Origin: Demequina phytophila
GTDB taxonomy: Bacteria; Actinomycetota; Actinomycetes; Actinomycetales; Demequinaceae
Assembly (NCBI RefSeq): GCF_000971135.1
Contig: NZ_BBLW01000001.1
Coordinates: forward strand, 489,855 to 553,854
Direction: 5' to 3'
Length of the DNA stretch: 64,000 bases
The position numbers were made by a program, and so were the translations under genes. Within the stretch, counting starts at the first letter, position 1; each line of letters begins with the position of its first letter. This document shows positions 8,834-19,100 of the stretch, in pieces. Below the pieces are notes generated by a model. It did no database searches. It was not told the DNA's origin and saw only the letters and a list, made by a program, of their open reading frames with translations.

Positions 8834-11053
8834 GTGTACGACGACGTCGATCCGTTCATCGGGACCGAGGCCACCTCGCTCCCGGCACCCTCCGGCCTGG
8901 CCGCGACCTGGTGGTGGCCCAAGCCGCAGGTCGGTAACACCCACCCGGGCGCGTGCTACCCGCTCGGCATGGTCTCGGCGTGCGCCTACTCGGGCGCCTA
9001 CCCCACCGGCTACGGGCTCTACGACCTGTCCACGGAGGGCCTGCCGACCGCGATCCACGACCGCGCACTCACCTCGGGATTCACGCACTTCCAGCAGTCC
9101 GGCACGGGCGCGATCCGCAAGTACTACAACTACTTCCGCGTCACCCCGATGATCGAACGGCTCGACGAGCTGGGAAAGACGTGGGACCTGGTCGAGGAGC
9201 ACGCCGAGCCCGGCATGTACTCCGCCACGCTCGACAACGGCATCGAGGCGCAGCTGGTCGCCGGCCCCAAGAGCGTGATCCACCGCTACCGGTTCCCCGC
9301 GCATCCCAACGCGCGCGTGGTGGTCGACATGTCGATGGGCGGCCTCACCATCCCCTACGGCGCGACCATCCCGCTGCGGGCCAGCCTCGAGTCCGTCGAG
9401 CCCGGCGTCGCGCAGGGCGAGATCGTGGTCGAGGGCGTGCCGCTGGCCGTCTACATGGAGTGCGACGCCGAGTCCTGGCGGCAGATGCTCTGGTACGACC
9501 ACCGCCTCATGCCCGCCGGCCAGCGGCTGGACCTCGACTCGATCCGGCCCACCACGCTCCGTTCCTTCGGTCTCATGTGGGCCGGCCCGGCGGAGGAGGG
9601 TCAGGCGGTCGAGCTGCGGATCGGGTTCTCGCTGCGCGGCGTCGAGCAGGCGCGCAAGAACCTCCACCGCGACCTCGGCGAGCTGGGCACCTTCGAGTCG
9701 CGCCGTGCCGGCACGCGCGAGACGTGGCGCGGGCTGCTCGACGCGGTCACCGTCGAGACCGCGAGCGACGAGCGCCGGGAGGTGTTCGCCACCGCGCTGT
9801 ACCACTCGCTCATCAAGCCCTGCTTCGCCGCCGACGAGAGCCCGTTCTGGCAGCAGAAGGGCCCGTTCGTCTTCGACATCGCGACCATGTGGGACATCTA
9901 CCGGACGCAGCTGCCGCTGCTCACGGCGCTCCTGCCGCACCGCGCCGCGGAGCTCGCGAACGCGCTGCTGAGCATCTGCGAGCAGGAGGGCAACCTGCCC
10001 ATCGGCTACCGCATGGCGCGCGGATCGGACCGCTTCTCACGCCAGGGCAGCGCCCTGGTCCACACCCTGCTGGCGGACCTCGCGCAGCTGGGCATCCCCG
10101 GCATCGACTGGGACTGGGCGCTGGTCCACATGCAGACCGACCTGCGCCGCACGTACGGCGAGGAGTTCCTGCTCCAGGGCTACGCCGAGCCGCTCAGCCA
10201 CACCCTCGACATCGCGTTCGGGTACTGGTGCACCGCGCAGGTCGCGGCGCTGCTGGGCGACCGCGCCATCTGCGACGAGTACGCGCCCCTCGCGGATCGC
10301 TGGCGCAACGCGTTCGACCCCGAGACCGGCCTGCTGCACTCCTCCACGTACTACGAGGGCACCCGCTACAACTACTCGTTCCGGATCATGCACGACATGG
10401 CGGCGAGGATCGAGCTCGCGGGTGGGGACGATGCCTTCGTGCGGCTTCTCGATCGGTTCTTCGGCTTCGGCGCGGAGCCGGTCGCCCAGCCGGGCGAGCG
10501 GCCGGGCGCGGCGGAGATGGCCGCGGGCTACGCGCTCGGGCGTTTCGAGGGGCTCAACAACGAGCCGGACATGGAGTCGCCCTGGTCCTACCACTACGCG
10601 GGGAGGCCGGACCGGACCGCCGAGGTGGTTCACGGCATCGTCCACCAGATGTTCGGCCCGGGCCGCGGAGGACTGCCGGGCAACGACGACTCGGGAGGGC
10701 TTTCCTCCTGGTACGTGTGGGCATGCCTGGGCCTGTTCCCCGTCGCGGGACAGAACCTGTTCCTGCTGCACCCGCCGGCATTCTCCGCCGCACGCTTGCG
10801 CGTGGCGCGCGGCGACCTCACCATCGTCGCAGAGGGCTTCGTCGAGCCGATCCCCGGCGGGCCCGTGCAGCACGTCCAGTCGGTGACCTTCGACGGCGAA
10901 CCCGTCACCGGCTCGTGGATCTCCGGATCCGACCTGCACCGCGGAGGCGAGCTCCGCTTCATCCTCGGCGACACGCCGAGCGACTGGGGGCGGACCCACC
11001 GTCCCCCCTCCACCCCCCGGCCCTGGGCAATCCCCGCGAAGGAGGCATCATGA
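8834..11053 (+). CDS. Glycoside hydrolase family 92 (alpha-mannosidase-like), no signal peptide
   Basis: A 739-residue protein with the GH92 pattern: the N-terminal beta domain opens with DPFIGT and a G-x-x-PGA-type turn (NTHPGACYPLG), and the (alpha/alpha)6 domain contains GLNNEPDMESPW and the signature GNDDSGGLSSWYVW (~residues 617-630), which supplies the general base region. GH92 enzymes are Ca2+-dependent exo-alpha-mannosidases of mainly secreted type. Here there is no signal peptide, so action in the cytosol is inferred. GTG at 8834 has AGGAGG seven bases upstream. The stop overlaps the ATG of a glycosyltransferase, so the two should share a substrate or product. Confidence 0.85.
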   Translation: MYDDVDPFIGTEATSLPAPSGLAATWWWPKPQVGNTHPGACYPLGMVSACAYSGAYPTGYGLYDLSTEGLPTAIHDRALTSGFTHFQQSGTGAIRKYYNYFRVTPMIERLDELGKTWDLVEEHAEPGMYSATLDNGIEAQLVAGPKSVIHRYRFPAHPNARVVVDMSMGGLTIPYGATIPLRASLESVEPGVAQGEIVVEGVPLAVYMECDAESWRQMLWYDHRLMPAGQRLDLDSIRPTTLRSFGLMWAGPAEEGQAVELRIGFSLRGVEQARKNLHRDLGELGTFESRRAGTRETWRGLLDAVTVETASDERREVFATALYHSLIKPCFAADESPFWQQKGPFVFDIATMWDIYRTQLPLLTALLPHRAAELANALLSICEQEGNLPIGYRMARGSDRFSRQGSALVHTLLADLAQLGIPGIDWDWALVHMQTDLRRTYGEEFLLQGYAEPLSHTLDIAFGYWCTAQVAALLGDRAICDEYAPLADRWRNAFDPETGLLHSSTYYEGTRYNYSFRIMHDMAARIELAGGDDAFVRLLDRFFGFGAEPVAQPGERPGAAEMAAGYALGRFEGLNNEPDMESPWSYHYAGRPDRTAEVVHGIVHQMFGPGRGGLPGNDDSGGLSSWYVWACLGLFPVAGQNLFLLHPPAFSAARLRVARGDLTIVAEGFVEPIPGGPVQHVQSVTFDGEPVTGSWISGSDLHRGGELRFILGDTPSDWGRTHRPPSTPRPWAIPAKEAS

Positions 11054-12384
11054 CCCCCACGAACCTCACGAAGCAGCAGCGCCGTCTGGTGATCGTCGTC
11101 CGGGCGGATCCGGTGATCTGCGGGCATTCGGGCGAGGCGCGCAACCTCGCCGAGGTCGCGCTGACGCGCGGCTTCGACGACGTCCGGATCGTCACCTGGC
11201 CGCTCGACCGGCTCGAGGAGACCGGACTGCCGCTCAAGCCCCTGGACACCGTGCTGCCGTACTCCCCCGGCATCACCGTGGAGCGGCCGGGCCCGGTGGG
11301 CGGCTACAAGATCCCCGACGGCCGCTACCTCGCGGGCATGGTCGGGCGCCTGGTCGAGCTCTTCACGGACGGCACCCCCACCGTCGCGATGTCGCTGTAC
11401 CTCCACCCGCACACCACCGCTGTCGCGGACGCGCTGCGGATCGCGCAGTCGACCGGGTTGCCGGTGAACGTCACCACCATCGCCGAGGCGGTGGGCTCCG
11501 ACATCACCGACGTCGTGCGCTCGGCCGTGGACCACGGCGAGTTCGGCGCGGCGGCCGCGGTGCTGTCGACCTACCTGTCGCAGGACGTGTGCGTGGCGGT
11601 GTCGCAGTACACCAAGGACGTGATCGTGGCCTCGGCGGCCGAGCTCGACGCGATGTACGGCACGGCGTTCGCGGCGCAGTGCGAGGAGCGGGTGACGATC
11701 TCCTACCCGGCGATCGACACCTCGGCGTACCTCGGGCTCGACCCGGCCGAGACGGACCGGGTGCTGGCCTCTCGCGGGCTCGCGCGCAGCGAGTACGTCC
11801 TCTACCTCTCCCGGCTGCAGAAGGCCAAGGGCGTCGACGACCTCATCCGCGGCTTCGCCGCCTCCGAGGCGTGCGCGCACCAGACGCTGGTGATCGCCGG
11901 CCGCGGACCGGACCTGCCGTACTTCCAGGAGGTCGCGTCGCGGACCACCGCGCGCGACCGGATCGTGTTCCTCCAGGACGTGGGCGACGACGAGAAGCCG
12001 CACCTCATGGCGGCCTGCACGGCGTACGCGCTGCCGTCGAAGCCCGCTCCCGAGTTCACCGAGACGTTCGGGATCGCGCTCGTGGAGAAGATGCTCGCCG
12101 GCGGCGGGCCGGTCATCACGTGCGACACCGGCGGCATCCTCGAGGCCGTGGGCGACACGGCCGTGGTGGTGCCCTCGGGCGACCCGTCGGCCCTCACCGT
12201 GGCGCTCAACGTGTGCGCCGCCGGTCTCGACGAGGCCGACCGCGAGTGGTGGCAGGGCCGCGCGCGTGAGCACGCGATGCAGTTCGACCGCGTCCACGTG
12301 TTCGACCGGCTGTTCGCGATGCTGCCGGGGTCCGCCGGGGTCGCGGGTGCGGGCCCGCGCCGGAAGGTGCGCGCGAGGGCCTAG
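11050..12384 (+). CDS. Glycosyltransferase, GT4-like
   Basis: A 444-residue GT-B retaining glycosyltransferase. The C-terminal half has the GT4 nucleotide-sugar site: LYLSRLQKAKGVDDLI, VIAGRGPDLPYF and the acidic EX7E-like motif EFTETFGIALVEKML. The N-terminal half (residues 12-170) has GHSGEARNLAEVA, as in MshA/sucrose-phosphate-synthase-like enzymes. Acceptor and donor are unknown. ATG at 11050 overlaps the stop of the GH92 gene (ATGA). A transferase and a hydrolase made in fixed ratio in the same compartment suggests turnover of a cytosolic glycoside or glycan; that is inference. Confidence 0.82.
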   Translation: MTPTNLTKQQRRLVIVVRADPVICGHSGEARNLAEVALTRGFDDVRIVTWPLDRLEETGLPLKPLDTVLPYSPGITVERPGPVGGYKIPDGRYLAGMVGRLVELFTDGTPTVAMSLYLHPHTTAVADALRIAQSTGLPVNVTTIAEAVGSDITDVVRSAVDHGEFGAAAAVLSTYLSQDVCVAVSQYTKDVIVASAAELDAMYGTAFAAQCEERVTISYPAIDTSAYLGLDPAETDRVLASRGLARSEYVLYLSRLQKAKGVDDLIRGFAASEACAHQTLVIAGRGPDLPYFQEVASRTTARDRIVFLQDVGDDEKPHLMAACTAYALPSKPAPEFTETFGIALVEKMLAGGGPVITCDTGGILEAVGDTAVVVPSGDPSALTVALNVCAAGLDEADREWWQGRAREHAMQFDRVHVFDRLFAMLPGSAGVAGAGPRRKVRARA

Positions 12385-12389
12385 GGAGC

Positions 12390-13400
12390 TCAGGCCCCGC
12401 GGCGACGGGCGAGGATCGCGTCGAGCGATCCCGTGGCCGGAGCGGCGGGTGCCGTCTCCGCGGCGGGTGCGGGCGCGGGCTGCGCACGGTAGGACGCCGC
12501 CGCGATGTCCTGCGTCTCGAGCAGGCGCGCCTGCCCGGGCCGGACCTCGGCCTTGAGCGTGTAGCTGGGCGCCGGCATCTCGCGCGGGCTCCACGCGGCC
12601 GACTCCTCGACGGGCGCGGTGCCCGCGACGACCGCGTCGACGCGCTGCACGGGCGACTCGATCGCCCCGGACACCGGTGCGAAGATCGGCGCGGGAGCCG
12701 CCAGCGGCGCGAGGTCCTTGGCGGTCACCACCTTGATGGCCTGGGTCTCGACGTCGGACGGCTGCGACTCGAGGCCGGCCGCGCGCTCGGCAATGACCTT
12801 GCGCAGCGCCTGCGTCGCGGTCGCCGCGGCGCCCACCTCGCGGGCCACCAGCGCGAGGCGCGCGTCGACGCGGCGCTGAGCGGCGGCCGCGCGTGCACCC
12901 TGCACCAGCACGCCCGCGAGCAGCGCGGTCGCGACCGCGCCCACCACGGCGTGGACCAGGCCGAACGCCACCAGCACCCACGCGGCGGTCACCAGTACCG
13001 ACGCACCGAGCGCGACCCGCGCACGGCGACGGGCACGGGCCCGACGCTGCGCGAGCGCGACCGCACGGTCGCTGCGCATCGCGATGAGCTGACGCTGCGC
13101 GGCGGTAGCGGCCTTGTCGATGGGGCCCGCGGGACGGGACATCGCGTCCGCGCCCAGCTGGGCGATCGAGGCGCGCGCCGCGCCCGTCACCAGCAGGGGG
13201 ACCTCGCCGGAATCCGTCGACGCGCGGTCCGTCGGACGCGCCACGCGCGAGGCCGTGGTCTTCACCACGCGCATCTCGGCGGAGTAGCGGTCCTCGGTCC
13301 GCACCAGGGCGTAGTCCGCGCGCTCCTTGATCCGCTGAGGGATGACGTAGGCGAGCACCATGCCGAGGGCGATGATCGCGAGCAGTCCAGCGGGAGGCAT
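12390..13400 (-). CDS. glpR: Divisome membrane protein GlpR/SepX
   Basis: A 336-residue protein with an N-terminal membrane helix (LLAIIALGMVLAYVIP), a basic cytoplasmic stretch, two further close helices around residues 128-165 and a long Ala/Pro-rich C-terminal region ending in a conserved short tail (SLDAILARRRGA). This is the layout of GlpR (Corynebacterium) / SepX (Streptomyces), a membrane receptor that recruits the MoeA-like protein Glp to FtsZ at the septum. The call rests mostly on position: the gene follows glp and a GNAT gene exactly as in other actinobacteria. The C-terminal tail would be the partner-binding part. Confidence 0.75.
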   Translation of the reverse strand: MPPAGLLAIIALGMVLAYVIPQRIKERADYALVRTEDRYSAEMRVVKTTASRVARPTDRASTDSGEVPLLVTGAARASIAQLGADAMSRPAGPIDKAATAAQRQLIAMRSDRAVALAQRRARARRRARVALGASVLVTAAWVLVAFGLVHAVVGAVATALLAGVLVQGARAAAAQRRVDARLALVAREVGAAATATQALRKVIAERAAGLESQPSDVETQAIKVVTAKDLAPLAAPAPIFAPVSGAIESPVQRVDAVVAGTAPVEESAAWSPREMPAPSYTLKAEVRPGQARLLETQDIAAASYRAQPAPAPAAETAPAAPATGSLDAILARRRGA

Positions 13401-13452
13401 GGCACGACGTTAAGGCCGCCGCCACCCCGAGCCCGGGAGGACTCGCGGCGTG

Positions 13453-14031
13453 TCAGCCGCCGACACCCCAATATCGTCCGGTACGAGGCTCGTCTTGAGT
13501 CCGGGCGTAGATCACGTGGTCCCGCCAGCCGCCGTCGATATAGAGGTACGACCGCCGGATCCCCTCCTCGGCGAAGCCGAGCTTCTCCGCCACCCGCCGC
13601 GACGCGGCGTTCTCCGGCCGGATCGCGATCTCGATGCGGTGCAGCCCCAGATCGAACGCGTGGGAGGCGAGGAGGGACGATGCGCGGGTCACCAGGCCCT
13701 GGCCGGCCCGGTCGCGCGCGATCCAGTAGCCGAGCGAGCCGGACCGCTGCGCGCCCCACTGGATCCCCGCGATCACCACGCGTCCCACGAGCGCGCCGTC
13801 GACCTCGATCGCGAGCGGCAGCGACTCGAGGTCGCGCCGCTGGCGGCGCTCCTGCCGCACGAACGCCCGGAACGTCATGTCCGATGCTGCGCCCTCGGGC
13901 GGCACGGTGGCCTCCCACGGCTTGAGCCAGTCGCGGTTGGCGGCGCGCAGCGTCATCCACTCGTCCTCGTCGCGCGGTGTCAGCGGCCGCAGGCGCAGGC
14001 CCGCCGCGGACAGCACGAGCGGTCGCGCCAT
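13453..14031 (-). CDS. RimJ/RimL-like GNAT acetyltransferase
   Basis: A 192-residue GNAT protein of the RimJ type: LRLRPLTPRDEDEW at the start, SLGYWIARDRAGQGLVT as the CoA-binding region and NAASRRVAEKLGF near the end, all standard for ribosomal-protein N-terminal acetyltransferases. The ATG overlaps the glp stop by one base (TGATG). This gene sits between glp and glpR in many actinobacteria, though no role in division is established. A GGGACGATGC word occurs at 13674-13683. Confidence 0.88.
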   Translation of the reverse strand: MARPLVLSAAGLRLRPLTPRDEDEWMTLRAANRDWLKPWEATVPPEGAASDMTFRAFVRQERRQRRDLESLPLAIEVDGALVGRVVIAGIQWGAQRSGSLGYWIARDRAGQGLVTRASSLLASHAFDLGLHRIEIAIRPENAASRRVAEKLGFAEEGIRRSYLYIDGGWRDHVIYARTQDEPRTGRYWGVGG

Positions 14032-15242
14032 CAGTCGTCCCAGACGGTGCAGCGCAGCACCTGGCCGGCGCGCACCTCGGTGGTCGCGGCGTCGACCCAC
14101 GCGATGCCATCCGCGTCGCCCAGCGAGGCGAGCGTGACGTCGCCGGGCTCGCACGCCGGTGTCGCGGTGACGGCACCGGCCGCGTCCAGCCCGAGCCTCA
14201 CCGGCACGGCCTGGGTGATCCCGGCCGGCGACCGCCAGCCGCGCGACAGGTGGGCACGCACGCCGGGGCGGATCACCTCGGTGAAGCCGCACATCTGGCG
14301 CAACGCCGGACGCACGTACGCCTCGAACGCGAGCGCGGCGGCCGCGGGCGAGCCGGGCAGGGCGATCGTCGGCACCTGGCGAGCGCCCTCCTCGCCCAGC
14401 ATCGCGAACGCGTGGTGAGGGCCGGGCTCGAAGGTGAGCCGCACATCGTCCACCGTGCCCAGGTCCCCCAGGACGGAGACCACCGTGTCGTCGACGCCGT
14501 CGCTGAGGCCACCCGTGACGATGAGCAGGTCGGCGCGCACCAGCTGGTCCTCGAGCGCGGTGCGCAGCGTGGGGCGGTCGTCGGGGACGGGGCCCACGCG
14601 GTAGGCGTGCGCGCCGGCGTTGCGTGCGGCGACGGCGATGAGGTGACCCGTGGCCTCGGGTACGCCGGCGCGGCCCGCGCCCGGGTCGACGAGCTCGCCG
14701 CCGGTGGCGACCACCACCACGCGCGGGACGGGCCGCACCGTGAGGCGCGGGTGGCCCAGCGACGCGGCGAGCGCGAGCTCGCGCCCGCCCAGGCGCCTGC
14801 CCGCGGGCACCAGGCTGCGCCCGGCCTCCGCGTCGGCGCCGGCGCGCCGCACCCCCGAGCCGGACGGGACCGGACCCTCGACCGCGACCCGCGCGACTCC
14901 GCCGTCGGTCGAGGCGAGCGGGACCACGGCATCGGCCCCCGTCGGGACGGGCATGCCGGACGCGACGCGCGCCGCGGTGCCCGGCAGGTGGTGGCGCGGA
15001 CCGCGGTCCGCGAAGGAGACGTCGTGGGCGACGGGGAGCGTCGAGCCGGTCGCGAGGTCGGAGACGCGCAGCGCGTAGCCGTCGTGGGCGGCGACGTCGT
15101 GCGCCGGCAGCGCCGCGACCGAGACCAGGGGCTCCACCAGCGTCGCGCCGGCGGCGTCGCCGACGAGCACGGTGAGCGGCGGGATCGGGGCCAGCGCGCG
15201 GGTGACCGCGCTCCGATGCTCCTCGAGGGTGCGGGTCAGCAC
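14031..15242 (-). CDS. glp: MoeA-like protein Glp (gephyrin-like division factor or molybdopterin molybdotransferase)
   Basis: A 403-residue MoeA-family protein with the MoeA N domain (PLVSVAALPAHDVAAHDGYALR), the central MoCF-biosynthesis fold (VVVVATGGELVDPG and LIVTGGLSDGVDD) and the C-terminal barrel. MoeA inserts molybdate into molybdopterin; the actinobacterial Glp group has been recruited to cell division and binds FtsZ and GlpR. Its place beside a GNAT gene and glpR, with 5-formyl-THF cyclo-ligase divergent, is the Glp context, and no other molybdenum-cofactor gene is nearby. GTG at 15242 is chosen for the AGGAGG seven bases upstream; an ATG at 15284 would add 14 residues. Confidence 0.82.
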   Translation of the reverse strand: MLTRTLEEHRSAVTRALAPIPPLTVLVGDAAGATLVEPLVSVAALPAHDVAAHDGYALRVSDLATGSTLPVAHDVSFADRGPRHHLPGTAARVASGMPVPTGADAVVPLASTDGGVARVAVEGPVPSGSGVRRAGADAEAGRSLVPAGRRLGGRELALAASLGHPRLTVRPVPRVVVVATGGELVDPGAGRAGVPEATGHLIAVAARNAGAHAYRVGPVPDDRPTLRTALEDQLVRADLLIVTGGLSDGVDDTVVSVLGDLGTVDDVRLTFEPGPHHAFAMLGEEGARQVPTIALPGSPAAAALAFEAYVRPALRQMCGFTEVIRPGVRAHLSRGWRSPAGITQAVPVRLGLDAAGAVTATPACEPGDVTLASLGDADGIAWVDAATTEVRAGQVLRCTVWDD

Positions 15243-15323
15243 GGGCGACCTCCTGATCGACACATGTGCAGAGCCTAAAGACATGCCCGAGGGTGGAACA
15301 AAGATTTACCGAACTTTGGCACA

Positions 15324-15962
15324 ATGGAGCCCATGACGCCGATGTCCGACAGCTCTCTTCGCGCCCTCGAACCGGACGAGGCGAAGGCGCACCTGAGGGC
15401 GAGCATCCGACGCGAGAGGCTCCAGCGGAGCGAACGGCGGCGCCACGAGGCGGCCGCCGCCCTTCGCGACCACGTGCTCGCCCTGCCGTCGATCCAGGAG
15501 GCGCGCTGCGTCTCCGTCTACGCGTCCCGACCGCACGAGCCCGGCACGGGCCCCCTCATCGAGGCGCTCCACCGACGCGGCGTGAAGGTGCTGGTGCCGC
15601 TGCTGGGGGACGGGCTCCAGCGCGGTTGGGGCGTGTACCGCGGCATCGAGGACCTCATCGAGCGGGCGCCCGGACGCCCGCCGGAGCCCAGCGGCGACTT
15701 CCTGGGCTCGGCGACCCTCGCGGAGGCCGACGTCATCGTGGTGCCCGCCCTCGCGGTCGACACGTCGGGCACCCGCCTGGGCCAGGGCGGGGGCTGGTAC
15801 GACCGCGCGCTCATGGAGGCGCGCCCCAGCTCCCCCGTGGTCGCGCTCACGTTCGCGAACGAGGTCCACGACGCCGCGCAGGACCCGCTCCCCCGCGAGC
15901 GCCACGACCTCGGCGTGGACATGGTCATCACGCCCGAAGGGGCACTGCCGCTGCCCGCGTAG
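15324..15962 (+). CDS. 5-formyltetrahydrofolate cyclo-ligase
   Basis: A 212-residue protein converting 5-formyl-THF to 5,10-methenyl-THF with ATP. The family signature is present: the basic N-terminal helix (LRASIRRERLQRS), a central VSVYASRPHEPGT, and the phosphate-binding loop LGQGGGWYDRAL. Three in-frame ATGs (15324, 15333, 15342) precede the conserved part and none has a strong ribosome site; the first lies directly after a CACAAT hexamer that could be a -10 box of a nearly leaderless message. It is divergent from glp and followed 11 bases later by the FmdB gene. Confidence 0.92.
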   Translation: MEPMTPMSDSSLRALEPDEAKAHLRASIRRERLQRSERRRHEAAAALRDHVLALPSIQEARCVSVYASRPHEPGTGPLIEALHRRGVKVLVPLLGDGLQRGWGVYRGIEDLIERAPGRPPEPSGDFLGSATLAEADVIVVPALAVDTSGTRLGQGGGWYDRALMEARPSSPVVALTFANEVHDAAQDPLPRERHDLGVDMVITPEGALPLPA

Positions 15963-15972
15963 AATGTGCGGC

Positions 15973-16176
15973 ATGCCTACGTACTCCTACGCGTGCACCG
16001 CGTGCGACCACGCGTTCGATGCGGTGCAGTCCATCCACGACTCCGCCCTCACCGAGTGCCCCGAGTGCGCCGCACCCGTGCGCAAGCGCTTCGGCTCGGT
16101 GGGCGTCACCTTCAAGGGCTCGGGCTTCTACCGCACCGACTCGCGCTCGGACTCGAAGGCGTCCAGCGCCTCCTGA
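15973..16176 (+). CDS. FmdB-family zinc ribbon protein
   Basis: A 67-residue protein starting MPTYSYACTACDHAFD with paired Cys-x-x-Cys motifs (CTAC and CPEC) that should bind one zinc, followed by GSVGVTFKGSGFYRTDSR, the highly conserved FmdB tail. Function is unproven; it is almost always downstream of the cyclo-ligase in this group and is probably cotranscribed with it. Confidence 0.88.
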   Translation: MPTYSYACTACDHAFDAVQSIHDSALTECPECAAPVRKRFGSVGVTFKGSGFYRTDSRSDSKASSAS

Positions 16177-16198
16177 CGCTCGCGCGTCCTGACGCCGC

Positions 16199-19100
16199 TC
16201 ACCAGTGCGGCGGGCGTTCGCGCTTGATCTCCTCGTCGCGGCTGGAGCCGCCGTGCGCGCCGCCCCACCCCTCGTCGAGGTCCTCGCTCGCGCGCGTCGG
16301 GATGAGCGGGCGGCCCGAGCCTCGCGTCGCCGGCCGGATGGGCGGCGGCGAGGGAAGGGACGATGCGTCGGCGGGGTCCTCGTCCTCAGTCGGCTCCTCG
16401 TCGGGCTCGGCGGGCTCGTCGGCAGCGGGCCCGTCGGCAGCGGGCTCGGGCTCCACCTCGGGCGTCTCGTCGGTCATGTCCTCATCGTCGTCCACGTCAT
16501 CCTCCTGAGCGTCGCCGCCGAGGTCCAGCTCCGCCTGCACCTGCTGCAACGCGCGGGTGGTGACCTTGTCCGCGAGGATCTGCTCCGCGAGCATCACCGA
16601 GATGCCGAGCGTGACGTCGGGCGCCTCCTCGAACTCGGGCTCCGGCTGGGGCTGAGGCTCCGCGGGCTCCTCGGCGCGCAGCGCGGGGATCGCGCCGGTC
16701 ACCTGGTCGACCGAGTCGACGTCGAACACGTCCTCGGCGGGGATGCGGATCTCGGACGTCTCGACGCCCAGGTCGAGCGTGGGCTGCTCCCACACCAGCG
16801 GCGCCTTCTCGCGCTCGACCGCGTCGACGATCGCCGCGACGGCGGCCTCGGGGTCCATGAACACGTCGAGGGTCCACAGCGACACGACCGTCCAGCCGAG
16901 CGCCTCGAGGCCCGCGTACTGGTGGCGCATGCGGTCCCGCACGCTGGCGGTGCCGCCGCGGGTCGCCTCGTCGGTGACCACGGCGACGCGGTAGCCGCGA
17001 TCGTGGCGGCCGCCCACGACCAGCGGGATGGCGTCCGCACCGGTGCCGTAGCGGACGTGCACGGCGTAGCCCTCGCCGCGCAGCCGCGTGGCGATGTCGG
17101 CGAGCAGCCAGTCGCCCGGCGCGGGTTCGGGCCGCTCGGCGGGGACGGGCTCGCCGTCGGAGGCGAGCAGCAGCTCGCGCAGCCCGTCGACCCCCTCGAG
17201 CTCGGCGCCCTCCGCGATCGCGCCCAGGGCGTCCACGCCCAGCGTCGTCACCACCGTGAGGCTCTCGTGGCTCGCGACCACGGCCTGGGCGAGCGCCTGG
17301 GCTCCCCCGTCCTCGGACAGCGCGCCCAGCCGGGCCGGCAGGGTGCCCTCGGTGTCGCGAGCGAAGCCCGGCGCGAGGATCACCTCGTCGACGTCGAGGC
17401 CCGCGGCGTTGCCCAGCGTCACCACGGTCACGGACTCCGCGAGGCGGGCGCCGCGCTCGTCGAGCATGTCGCGCAGCCGGGCCGCGTGAAGCTCGCTGCC
17501 GGCGACGATCGCGAGCGTGCGGCGCGGCATCGAATGGACCAGGCGGTCGGCACGGTCGATCACCGCGGCGACCTCGGCGGGCGTGGACTCGACGGCATCG
17601 GCGCCCGCCGCGGGGCTGCCGCTCGCCTCGACCAGGACCACCTCGAGCGCGTGCGGCACGCCGGCCGAGGGCAGCGAGCCGAGCGACCGGCCGTACGCGA
17701 GCGAGCCGAGCACCCCGGTGACGCGCGGGTCGCGCGGCTGCGGCAGCGCGTGCAGCGGCATCCGCGGCAGCAGGCGCGCGAACACGGACACGGCGCTGCG
17801 GGTCGCGGACTCGGCGTCGCCGACCACCACCACCTGGCGTGCGCGCGCCAGGGTCGGCACGGTCTCCGCGAGCGCGAGCGACTCCGCGCCGAACACCACG
17901 GCCACGTCCACGCAGCGGGTGGGCGGGGCCAGGCGCGACACCTGCTCCGCGGTCGCGAGGGTGATGGGCCGCAGCGCGGATACCAGGGGGGCGTAGTCGC
18001 GCCACAGCTCGCGGTAGGGCGCGTCGGCGCCCTCGACCAGCGTCGCGAACAGGTCGCGGGCGAAGTCGGGGTGGCGCGCGATGGCGATGCGGCGGCGCTC
18101 CGCGACGGCGCGCATGAGCGGTCCCACGCGGGCGTCGGCGAACTCGCGGTCGCGCAGCAGGAACTGCTCGACCACGCGGCCCATGGCACCCTCGTCGGTG
18201 AGGCGCGGGTCGGCGGACACGATCGCGTCGAAGGCGGACGCCCACCACGCGAACTCGAGGTCGCGGCGCACCTGCTCGGGCGACGCGTCGCGCGTGCGCA
18301 GCTCGTCGAGCAGCGGCCCCAGCCCGGCGGACTCGAGGTCGCGCTCGACGGGCAGCGCCTCGGCCGCGTCGAGCGTGCCGGGCACACCCTCGGCGAGCCG
18401 CTCGAGCACGTCGCGGACGTGATCCCACGGCTGGTCGAGCAGCTCGTCCTCGCCGGTCACCTGCGTGACGGGGCCCTCGAGGCGGCCCCACAGACGGATC
18501 ACGTTCTCGACGCGGTCCGCGTAGAGGTCGAAGTCGTCGGGCACCAGCGGCCAGCCGCCAGCGGAGCAGTGGGCGCGCCAGCGCAGCGCCTGCGCATGCG
18601 CGGCCACCAGGTTCTCGTGGAGGTCGTCCTTGGTGCGGCCCGGGCGGAGCAGCTCGACGGCGCGGCGGCGCAGGGCGCGCCGGTCGCGGCGCGCGAGCGT
18701 GCCGGCCTGCGGGCTTCCCGCGGGCGCCGTGGCGGCCACCAGGTCGTGCAGCGAGCGGTGGAACACCGCAGGCGAGAAGATCTCGAGGGTCGCGCGCAGG
18801 TCGGTGAACAGCGTGACCTGGTCGGCCCACGCGACCATCGTGGGCGCCTCGTCCATCCCCGTCTCGTGGGCGGCGATCTGCGCCTCCGCGCGCATCTTGG
18901 GCAGGTGTCGGACCACCAGGGTCGCGAGGGCCTCGTCCAGGCGCGCCCCCTCCTCGGCGTCCGAGGTGACCGTCGACCACCACGGCACCAGCGTGACGGC
19001 GGCGGGCTCGGGATCGGGCTGGGGCGGCTCGTCCGCCTCCGCCTCGGGGCGCAGCCGCTCCACCATCGCGTGCGCGACGGACGCGAAGCCGTGCTCGGAC

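Noticed and set aside
14031..15242. Ordinary molybdenum cofactor gene moeA
   Set aside because: No other cofactor genes are near, and the GNAT-glpR context is that of the division protein Glp. The catalytic role cannot be excluded from sequence alone.
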